From NCBI GenBank assembly GCA_963693315.1, contig OY856188.1:248340671-248404670 (forward strand): a stretch of 64,000 nucleotides of DNA, in the 5' to 3' direction. This document shows, one piece after another, positions 32,352 to 41,486 of the stretch. Origin of the DNA: Diogma glabrata (Eukaryota > Arthropoda > Insecta > Diptera > Cylindrotomidae). Below the pieces are notes generated by a model, which was not told where the DNA came from, made no database searches, and saw nothing but the letters and a program-made list of their open reading frames with translations. A program made the position numbers and the translations under genes. Position 1 is the first letter of the stretch. Each line of letters begins with the position of its first letter.

Positions 32352-35267
32352 TTAATGTTTTGCATCGTATTCTCTTACAAATTCTTTATATAAATGTTCT
32401 TTAATTTCATTTTTAAACCCGCTTAAGCTTAAATTTTTCCAATTCTGCTGGATGTTATTATAAAGGTTAAAACCAGTATATAAAACACTATTTCTAGATG
32501 TTTGAAGTGTGTACTTAGGTAATCTATATTTAAATGCGTTTCTTGTATTTCTTCCAGTAATTTCTATATTTCGAGAGTTAATAGTGTTACATATTAGCAT
32601 ATCGTTTTCTATTTTATAAATTGTTAGAAGAAACTCATAAGGTACTAACTTTTGGATGGGTAGAAGTTTATTATTATACAGCAATTTGGTGGAGTACCGT
32701 TTAGGCAATGAATACAGAGCTTTTAATGATTTATTTTGCATTATTTGTAATTCATCAATTCTTGTTTGACATGCCGCACCCCATATTGGTATTAAATACA
32801 AAAAGTGAGACAGTATATGAGAATTATATATTTTAATTTTGATATCTGGATTTATGTATCGACCCACCCTTCGCAGAACACCAATAAGAGGAGATACTTT
32901 AGATTTTATTTTATCTAGATGATTAGGCCATTTGAGACGAGAATCAATTTTTAATCCCAAATACATGGCTTCTTCAGTTTTTTTAATGATATCTCCGTTT
33001 ATTTCTATTTCATTAAAAACTGGATTGTTATTTGTTTGAAATATCATGTAATTCGTTTTTTTAATGTTTAATTTTAATTTATTAGCTTTTAACCATGTAT
33101 TTAATATAAGTAAATCGTGCTCCATGTTAGATTTAAGTGTATCTATATCGTTTTCTCCGTAGATCAAAACCGCATCGTCTGCAAATAGCTGCAATATTCC
33201 TTTTAAGGGTAAGTCAAAAATATCGTTTACATATGTTATAAACAGCAAGGGGCCAAGAATCGATCCTTGTGGTATTCCTGATTTAATTTTTCTGGAATTT
33301 GATTTGATTCCTTTTATTTGTACGTATTGTTTCCTATTTGTTAAATAGCTGTTTAATAATTTCAAAGCATCTCCAGAAACCCCATACCTTTTAAGTTTGG
33401 TTAACAATATTTTAAAATTCACGCAATCAAAAGCTTTCTTTAAATCTAAATATATGCATCCGGTTCTTTTCCTCATTTCTAGATTATTATAAATTTTTTC
33501 AATTAGGTTCAGCGTAGCAGACAGTGTGCTGCTGTTATGCGAAAATCCAAATTGATTTTTGTGGATTATTTTATTAATTTTGAAATGATTTAAGAGACGC
33601 GATAAAATTACACGTTCGTATGGTTTTGATAAGGAAGGTAAAACGGAAACTGGTCGAAAATTATTTTTATCATTTTTACCTCCAGATTTATACAATGGTG
33701 TAATTCTAGCTATTTTTAGTTCATCTGGGAATAATTTTGTTGAGAAGGATTTATTGATGGCTTTACTTAAGGGACCTGCAATTTTATTAACATTCTGTTT
33801 TAGCATGTCTGTGGAAACTTTATCAAACCCTTTAGCACAATTTGAATCTAATTTTGTTATTAGGTTATGAACTTCTTCTTCAGTGGTTGGAGAAAAGGTG
33901 TCTAGCTGAGAGATCTGGTCATTGAGATTATTATCACAATCATAATCTTCAAAAGCCTGGTCTGAACTATTTACTGATGTGATATTTAATGATGCTTCAA
34001 TTTCACTACCGACTTCCGTAAAAAAATCGTTTAACTCATTTGCAACAATTTGTTGATCTTTTATTAAACTATCTCCAACTTTAAGAAATATTTCTTCTGA
34101 AGGTGCTTTTTGGGAATTATTAGTTAAAATCTCGTATATTAAACCCCAGAATTTTTTTGGGTTAAGTAAATATTCATGAAATTTTTGTGTATAATATAAG
34201 GTTTTCTGATTTATTATTCCTAAATTTATTTCATTTTTGAGATTAGTAAATTTTAACTTGAAGTTGTTATTTAGCGGATATTTCTTCATTTGTTTGTATA
34301 GCTTATTTTTGTTTTTTATCATTTCTTTCAAATTTTGTGTAAACCAGGGCCTTTTAAAATTGTTTTCAGGTCCTTTTGTAATAAGTTTTTCATTTTTTGT
34401 TATTTCTTGAACTAATTGTTTATAAAAGCTTTCGAAAGACGTAATGTCAAAATTTATATTTTCAATAAACCTGTTTATTGCATTTCTGTCGATCTTGGAG
34501 AAAACTATTGGAACCTTGGGGAGTATATTGTTATGGGTACAAGAAATCAATAAATATTTATGGTCACTTAAATCGGTGTCGCTGTATAATATAGCGAATT
34601 TTTTGTTTAAACATAAAGGGGACACAATATGATCCAAAATGGTATCAATTGTATTAGCACGTCTCGTATAAAAATCAGAGTGAATTTTATTTACGATTTT
34701 GAAATTATTTTGTGTTATGTTATTTCTATAATTTAAAATTTGAGAATGATTATTTCTAAGAAGATTTAAATTCATATCTCCAACTATAATAAACTTTTTT
34801 AACATGTCCATTTTTTCATTGAAATAGTTGTTAAATTCTAATTCACTGACATGTGGTGGTTTATATACAGCACATATATTAAATTTAGCGCTTTCAGACT
34901 TAATTGCAATGCAATCTATCTCCAAATGGGATTCACTAATTACCAAATTAAATTTATACTGTTTTTTTGCAAATATAGTTATTCCACCCCCTCCCCTATC
35001 TTCCCTTGTAACATGAAATGCTGAATATGGTTCAATATTATAATATTTGGTTTCACTTAAGTACAAAAAAGTTTCGACAAGTACAATAACATCAACATTT
35101 ACCTTAATTACTTGATATAAAAGGTCTTCTATGTCATTTAATTTATTGTGAATCCGGTTAATATTTATATAAAGAATTGTTATTGAATTACTTTTTATTG
35201 TTGTGTGAAATTTTCTAAAATCTGCCAAACTCAAAAAATGCTGATTGTCATCCTCAAAACCGTCCAT
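32352..35267 (-). CDS. LINE ORF2: apurinic-type endonuclease and reverse transcriptase, 971 aa
   Basis: Nicks target DNA and copies the element RNA at the nick. Endonuclease (residues about 30-245): N37 in ININRIH, E65 in VLVETFL, D164/N166 in VGDMNLN, and the SDH triad at 234-236. Reverse transcriptase (about 510-800): RITPLYKSGGKND, FRPVSVLPSLSKPYE, D608 in CIYLDLKKAFDCVN, GIPQGSILGPLLF (664-676), and the catalytic FADD at 695-698, then LKLNIKKTNYMIF. All catalytic residues are present. The C-terminal part (about 800-971) has no named domain. The length and the FADD box fit the CR1/L2/Jockey groups; I cannot choose the clade. The start is the first ATG after ORF1, 168 nt downstream of its stop. 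Confidence 0.92.
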   Translation of the reverse strand: MDGFEDDNQHFLSLADFRKFHTTIKSNSITILYININRIHNKLNDIEDLLYQVIKVNVDVIVLVETFLYLSETKYYNIEPYSAFHVTREDRGGGGITIFAKKQYKFNLVISESHLEIDCIAIKSESAKFNICAVYKPPHVSELEFNNYFNEKMDMLKKFIIVGDMNLNLLRNNHSQILNYRNNITQNNFKIVNKIHSDFYTRRANTIDTILDHIVSPLCLNKKFAILYSDTDLSDHKYLLISCTHNNILPKVPIVFSKIDRNAINRFIENINFDITSFESFYKQLVQEITKNEKLITKGPENNFKRPWFTQNLKEMIKNKNKLYKQMKKYPLNNNFKLKFTNLKNEINLGIINQKTLYYTQKFHEYLLNPKKFWGLIYEILTNNSQKAPSEEIFLKVGDSLIKDQQIVANELNDFFTEVGSEIEASLNITSVNSSDQAFEDYDCDNNLNDQISQLDTFSPTTEEEVHNLITKLDSNCAKGFDKVSTDMLKQNVNKIAGPLSKAINKSFSTKLFPDELKIARITPLYKSGGKNDKNNFRPVSVLPSLSKPYERVILSRLLNHFKINKIIHKNQFGFSHNSSTLSATLNLIEKIYNNLEMRKRTGCIYLDLKKAFDCVNFKILLTKLKRYGVSGDALKLLNSYLTNRKQYVQIKGIKSNSRKIKSGIPQGSILGPLLFITYVNDIFDLPLKGILQLFADDAVLIYGENDIDTLKSNMEHDLLILNTWLKANKLKLNIKKTNYMIFQTNNNPVFNEIEINGDIIKKTEEAMYLGLKIDSRLKWPNHLDKIKSKVSPLIGVLRRVGRYINPDIKIKIYNSHILSHFLYLIPIWGAACQTRIDELQIMQNKSLKALYSLPKRYSTKLLYNNKLLPIQKLVPYEFLLTIYKIENDMLICNTINSRNIEITGRNTRNAFKYRLPKYTLQTSRNSVLYTGFNLYNNIQQNWKNLSLSGFKNEIKEHLYKEFVREYDAKH

Positions 35268-35435
35268 GTTTCAAGAGTTATTTTATAAATTCAGTAACCT
35301 AAGAAAAAAGAAAATAAATTTTAAATAAATGAAAAAAATAAATAAATAGCTATAAAAATAATAATAATAATGATAATAGAAACAAAGAAACTTATTAATT
35401 TCTGCTTGTGGTGAAGCAAAAAACGAAAAATTAAA

Positions 35436-36263
35436 TTATTCTTCTTCGTTTTCATCAATTTTTGTGACATCATCATTTTGTTGAAAGAAATCCAAATGTC
35501 TAACGTCATTCATCGATTTTATTAACATGTGATCGGAAACACTTGTAGTTTTTGCGTATATATTTCCAAAACGGTACCATGAGTTTGCGATTTTATTTTG
35601 TTTTTTTAGAGCTGTTAAGGCAGACAGTATTTCCAGATTATATTTTGTAAGCCGATCATTTATATAAATTTGTTTCTTGGCAGAGCTGCTTGTAGATGAT
35701 GGCGTAATATGAGACTGAAATTCTTCCATATATAACGGACCAAGTGTTTTTTTTGTTGACATAAATTTTGATTTAGAAGTTGCGGATGTGAATCGAATTA
35801 TTGTATAGCCATACCTTTTTCCTTGTTTTAAATTTGAGTATACAACATTTTCAAGACCGAATTGGTATAGATTGTTCAATTTTCTTGTAACATCCTCAGC
35901 TGTTGTTATTTCTTTTGGTATACCATAAACAACAACATCATTCATAAGTTCTCTCTGTTTAAATTGATTTATATCTGCTTTTAATGCAATGATCTCTGTT
36001 GTAGCGGAACTTAATATTTTATCCATGCTATCAACCTTATCATTAGTGGTATTATTATCTTTCCTAATGGAAGTTATAATAGTATTTAGGCTTTCATGTT
36101 GAGCGTTCATTGTTGTTCTAAGTCCATTGATTGCTTCCATAATGTCTGATAAAGTTAGTTCTTTTATTGTATTGGTATTCTGCGGCTGGTTGGATCGATC
36201 AGTATTTATGTTTGGTGATTGATTATTATTAGTTAATTTTGAAACTGATCTTAATTCAGGCAT
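35436..36263 (-). CDS. LINE ORF1: coiled-coil RNA-binding protein, ~275 aa
   Basis: I take the ATG at 36263 (MPELRSVSKL); the frame is open further upstream to 36329. The first ~60 residues are Asn/Gln/Thr rich. Residues about 60-110 form a heptad-like coiled coil (IMEAINGLRTTMNAQHESLN and the following DKVDSMDKIL). Then VVVYGIPKEITTAEDVTRKL and the RYGYTIIRF block resemble the RRM-like/FP25K-like fold of CR1 and Jockey ORF1 proteins. The tail is Asp/Glu rich. Such proteins coat the element RNA. It has no CCHC knuckles. Confidence 0.8.
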   Translation of the reverse strand: MPELRSVSKLTNNNQSPNINTDRSNQPQNTNTIKELTLSDIMEAINGLRTTMNAQHESLNTIITSIRKDNNTTNDKVDSMDKILSSATTEIIALKADINQFKQRELMNDVVVYGIPKEITTAEDVTRKLNNLYQFGLENVVYSNLKQGKRYGYTIIRFTSATSKSKFMSTKKTLGPLYMEEFQSHITPSSTSSSAKKQIYINDRLTKYNLEILSALTALKKQNKIANSWYRFGNIYAKTTSVSDHMLIKSMNDVRHLDFFQQNDDVTKIDENEEE

Positions 36264-36610
36264 TTTTATTTTCACAGATAAAAAAATTCGAAATAAAGTA
36301 AAAAAATTTTCTTTTTTATTATAGAACAAACTTCAATTTATAAAACACGCTTGATGTGAACGAGAAAAAAAACTGGTTTTACTATTGTCACAAAATGATT
36401 TCAATAATTTTATTTAGAATATTTTAAAACTTTTTCTCTAATCATATATCACTTGATTAATAACCACTTTAATTTAATTTAATAATAGATTAATAAATTT
36501 ATATATCTTTTACACTTTTCCATTTAATTTAGTCTTTAAATGCTTTACTTTAATTTTTTTTTGCTTCACCGACATGCAACAATAATCTACTCGAACGCCA
36601 TGTTGAAAAA

Positions 36611-37032
36611 AAAAAACATTGACTGTCAAAGTCTTGAAGTTTCACCATCTACTACCCTAATTTTTGAATAACCTTAACTTTTAAAAATTTAGGGGGATCA
36701 CTAATATGGAAATTCATTTGGTTAACCGTACATCAATTTAATTTTTGATATAATTAATCCAGGGTTACAAATTTAATTTTATTCGAGCGCTCATTTCACT
36801 CTTCAAAAAAATATTCACAAGTTAAAATTTTTATATTTTTAATGTCGTTCTTGCTCTAAGAGTGATTTTTGTTATATCGCTCCTCTAGAAGTTATTCGGA
36901 AGTTATTCAGAGGAAAGAAATGATTTAAAGAGCGTTTTAAACTTTGGTTTTAGATTTGGGGTTATCTCTATGTTTGGAATTCTGGTTATAATATTATATC
37001 TTTATCCTGACTTGAGATAGGCATTTCCTATG
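36611..37032. other. Unassigned DNA between LINE and gypsy relic
   Basis: Mostly A+T rich, no coding motif. A TTATTCGGAAGTTATTCAGA near-repeat lies at about 36890-36912. Confidence 0.5.
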
Positions 37033-37480
37033 CTATTCTTTAAGCACTGTCAGATTTGGGATAGATGATCTATTGGTTAGGACTGCCATGGGTTTGTTCA
37101 GGCTCTGTAAATTTCTGAGCAAATCAGAAGTTGAACCATGGACTATAATCATAGATAGGCCGAATAACAAGTAGAAAATAGAACAACCAATGAAAGAATA
37201 AACCATACCACGTAATGCACTATTTATTTGAGTTAGCCGTTTATTCCAGCCAAAATGTTGATGTTTAATATAAAATGGCATACTAGCTAGGACGTTTTGA
37301 GTACTTCGTTTCACAGCGTTAACATATAGTCAGTATAGAGTGAGTTTGAAATGGCTAATACCATATTTATCTCTGAAAACCTTAAATTACTTCCTAGTAA
37401 ATTGAGTTCCACTGTCTCAAACTACTATCTCAGAACAACCAAAAGTTAGGAACAATGTAGAACTGATAATGTAGAACCTC
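37033..37480 (-). pseudogene. pol: Ty3/gypsy integrase fragment
   Basis: On the minus strand, FGCSEIVV, a stop, DSGTQFTRK and FRDKYGISH match the integrase core before the last catalytic residue. The 37033-37314 frame then gives QINSALRGMVYSFIGCSIFY and LLFGLSMIIVHGSTSDLLRN, the same block order as in the plus-strand relic at 16540-16735. Several stops interrupt it. No LTR was found next to it. Confidence 0.7.
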
Positions 37481-39000
37481 TCATAGCTCCACTTCTATAG
37501 AGGGAGATGGTGGGAATAGGAAGGATAACCAGGATGGGTCATTCAAGATCTTAGGCTAGTTGGACGTTTCGATCTCTATTTCCACACAATAAATCAAGAC
37601 ACTTCCTTTAAACGTTTTTGAATAATAATATATTTCTTTTTAAATTCTTAGTTCCATATCGGAACACTCCATTCAAGTTAACTCTTGATTAACAATATTA
37701 ACACTATCTCTTAATTCTAAAATTACCTCATATATATCCGATACTTACATCCGTGTTTTCTCATTTCATACATCATCATCCTAACATCATCATTCCAACA
37801 AAAAACAAGAATTGTTTTCATTCTTTGCAAAATCATTTCTTCCTCAATAAATATATAATTTATTTTCATTATTCGCGAAAACATTTCTTCATAAAAAAAA
37901 ATAACAAATTTATTATTTGTTTTCTTTTGATGACATAAATTAAATGTTACAATTTGATATTATATAACATATTGTTATATAATAAAATTGAAGAATTTAC
38001 GATTAGCAAAATTGTAATAAAAAATAACAAAAAATTATGTCGGAAGTAGAAAGAGGAAAGTAAATTTTGTTAAGTGGTCGATTGCAATATTTTCCCGCTT
38101 TAAATCGGAGATTTGCTCCTACAATGTCCACATATAATTTTTGAATTTTTGTAGCGGACGCTTGGATCTGCTTTAAGTAGAAAAATTCGCAAAATACCAA
38201 TCCAAATCGTGCTTGTTTCTAATTAATCCAAGATTTTAGTATTGGATGTAGATAAATTGGTGCTGCAATCGCAGTTTCTGACAGATACTGTCAAATTTTT
38301 GAAAATATTTTCAAGAGTGATCCATCGAAGACTTCATTTCTAGTATTTTAGGGGCAGCAAATTTATTAATTTAGATTGGATACCTTTAAGAAACTGCACC
38401 GATTAACAAGTCTTGATTTAGAATTTATTGTTTAGTTATCCATTATTTTTTCACACATTATATAATTCCATTAATTCCATTTGTATAACAGTTTTTAAAA
38501 ATAAACAAAACAAATTGTCTAAAATCTAACTAATTTTATTGCTATCAAATCCATTAAAATAAGATAATTCAAGAACTTTAACTACTTTTAAAATAATTAT
38601 ACATATATTTTTATATATAAAATTTAGGTTTTCATGATAATTGTTGTTTCAATAATTTAAAGTTGATAACATAAAATGCATAAAATATTTTATTACTTCT
38701 AATATCACATAAAATAAAATAAAGTTATAGTTGAGTGAAATTTATTTTTCATTTGTTAAATTAATGAATCAAGAATAGTATCAGATTTATTTTATTTGTT
38801 TAGTTTTAATTAGATTCGTAATCACTTCCGTGAAAAACTTGAAATGTTTATTCAAAGTCGTATCAGGAAACTAAAAGGAGTTCATTTGAACAATTTGGGG
38901 GGTGGGAGTGAGGTGTAGTGACGGTAGTTATTAAATTCAACAACTAAAACTGGTTTCAAGTATTATTTATATATAACACAAAGTGTCTAACGGATATGCT
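37481..39000. other. Unassigned AT-rich DNA
   Basis: No recognised motif. Short hydrophobic frames are products of base composition. Confidence 0.5.
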
Positions 39001-39017
39001 TTACCCGGCTCGAAGGA
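39001..39017 (-). promoter_or_regulatory. BEL-type tRNA-Tyr primer-binding site (relic)
   Basis: In minus sense, TGGTCCTTCGAGCCGGG differs by one base from the site at 8973. On the minus strand it would be preceded by an LTR at higher coordinates ending ACATTAGT, which would place a decayed BEL LTR at about 39018-39500. No other part of the element was recognised. Confidence 0.5.
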
Positions 39018-40902
39018 CCAACTAATGTTTTAATAACTGATTTTTGTTTATTAAAATTCTCCGTAGGTAATATCTCAAAAATGCGTATTACTATTGGTCG
39101 AATGGCGCCAAATATCTTGCATGTATTCCATCTTTTATCCATAATTGGAAGTATGTCTTTGAAATATATAAATAGTTCACGAAAAATCACAATTGATTAC
39201 AACAGTTTAATAATATCAGCTGCAATTTAAAATCCTATAAATTTCAAGTATGCTAATAAAACTGTGCTAGATGTTCTATAACATACGAGCACAGAAACAA
39301 AGAACAATTGCAGAAAAAACTGATAGTTTTTATACGTTCATATCTTTAACATAGTTTACAAATAACAGTCACATCTGGAAATACTATCGAGAAAAAAAAA
39401 TTACTTTTTATGAGGTTTTCATGGTAGGAAATTGCAATTGGATTGTTTTCGTTTTTCGATTCTCTTTTTTCTTACTGTGCATCATTTTTTTATGCTTAAT
39501 GCTTTTGTGTTAATTTTTTTTTATTGTAAAAGTTTAATGAAAAATTCACAAGTAGTTTTATTCGTTTTTTTCTTTATTGCATGATATAGATAAAAAGTAG
39601 GTTAGACTTTAAGCTGAAAGTTTATGTTGTCAACTAAACTGTTTTAAATAAACTAATATATGGAAACTAATGAATTTGCACATTATTTGTACATTGTTTG
39701 TACATTAGATTGTATTACAAAAATAAATATTAAGCAGAAATAGGAACTTACCATATTTGTATCGTCTTATCATAAAAGAAACGGAAAATGTTACTGTTTT
39801 GAGTATTATAGTATTTTCCTTATTTGTGGTCGATTTTTAAGTTAAGTTTTAAGAACTCGATTATTCATTTGAATTTTTAGATGATTGGCGAATTTTGTGT
39901 TATGTGTTACACAAATTTTATTTAAATAGATCGTCCTGTTTGGTCTACATAGAATTTCTGGCAATGTTTATATGTTAATCTGTAAACAACTGCATCGAAC
40001 TCTTGGGCTCTTGAGATTCTGATTTTAATTTATAATTTTGTCTCTATTTACGGTTCTTATTAATGAAGATTTTTTCGCATTGACTTTTCTTGACAGTACT
40101 ATTGTGTGTTATAGTCAACATTCTAAATCACGAGTGTATAGTCATTATTAATTGCTTCCAATCAATGCGAAAAACAACGATCGACCCTTGGTTAATTATT
40201 GTCGTATATGGGTAATGCTTATATAAACCGAACAGATTTGGATAAAATCCGACCGACCCATTTTTGATTAGGCTGAAATTTTTTTTAGAGGTTTTTTATC
40301 GAAAAAAAAGATATACGTGTTCGAGGATTTTTTTTTTTTTTTGGAAAATATAGCTGTTCTAAATTTCGAGAATTTCGTGATTTTTGGCTTGAAGACTTAT
40401 TTTCAAAAATTCATAACTTAGGTTTTATAGAAGATAAAAGCTTTTTCTTTTCTTTATTTGAAAGCTAAAAGATGGAATTTTTTAAAAATAAATATTTTTA
40501 GTTAAAGTTATTAAATAATTCCTATTGTTATAAACAAATAAAATGTTGAAATTAAATTTTGGGAAATTTCATTTATTCGGAATTTTTGTGAGCAATTAAT
40601 GTTCTTATTAATGTTTTATGATATCTTTCGATAGTTTATATGTATATTTTTCGTTTAATATTGTGGTGTGGTTATGGTGGTTCATCAGTCAGAAAGTTCT
40701 TGTATAAAACGTTAAAGCAACCCAACAATTAAAATCAATATAAATTTGATTGTGATCAAGTGTAATAATCCATTTTTTAATCATTCTTAACAAATATTTA
40801 TACAAATGGAAAGGTTTTCTAAGTTCTATCAGGTTGATTTAATGATGTAGTTGTAGATAAGTTTTAGTCCAACTAGAAATCCAAAAGTTAACTTGAAATT
40901 TG
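39018..40902. other. Unassigned AT-rich DNA
   Basis: It may contain the decayed LTR mentioned for 39001. Otherwise there is no coding motif or repeat that I can support. Confidence 0.45.
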
Positions 40903-41290
40903 TTAAAAAATCATCCCAATTATGCAGCTTGCGAGTGAAAAAACTTGTCTTGATCGAGCTCTCATAGAGATCCAGGAGAAAATTTTATCACCACCATAAC
41001 GAAGAGTTGGGTTCTTTATAACTTCAGACAAGAACTGTGGTACGGCAAATGTTTCTTCCAGCCTTCCATTATTGTCGTCGTTAGTCATCTTAAAAAACCC
41101 TAAATAGGATTTGTGGTGAACGTTAAAGTCACCGGTAACGATAGCCTTACAATTAGAAATTTTTGTTTTAATTTCGTCCACAATATTGTTCAGATTATAA
41201 AAATTGGGATTTTGTTTGTTTGGGGAACGGTATTAATAGTCCCAAGGTAATAACAAAATTTGCTGTTGTCCGCGCTGCAACAACATATAA
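40903..41290 (-). pseudogene. LINE endonuclease fragment
   Basis: The minus frame carries AIVTGDFNVHHKSYLG, the DxN catalytic block of apurinic-type LINE endonucleases, then DDNNGRLEETFAVPQFL. Upstream, after a frame break, a YRSPN-like block precedes it as in Jockey-type elements. RT is not seen, so it is truncated. It is not a copy of the LINE at 32352, whose block reads VGDMNLN. Confidence 0.6.
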
Positions 41291-41486
41291 GACAAACATT
41301 ATTTATAAATATCATAACCCACATATTCTAATAATTGTCACAACAACGAATAGATACATTTTAAGACCTAAATCCCATCCCACAACAAGATGCGTTCTCA
41401 GCTGTTGAAGACACTCAATATTGATTCCGTTAATCAATTTATTTATACACTGTTCGGATAATGAAATCCCTTTGAATTCTGTTACT

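Larger units (their letters stand above)
32019..36610 (-). mobile_element. CR1/Jockey-type LINE, apparently near full length
   Basis: The element reads on the minus strand: 5' region about 36610-36264, ORF1, ORF2, a 3' UTR, and a 30-nt poly(A) (T run 32019-32048). Both ORFs are uninterrupted. The 5' end is set by the last GC-richer sequence (CGCCATGTTG in the plus sense) and is uncertain. I could not find a convincing target duplication. Confidence 0.85.

Noticed and set aside
35321..35509. 62-codon minus-strand frame between the LINE ORFs
   Set aside because: Overlaps the end of ORF1 in another frame and ends in low-complexity sequence.
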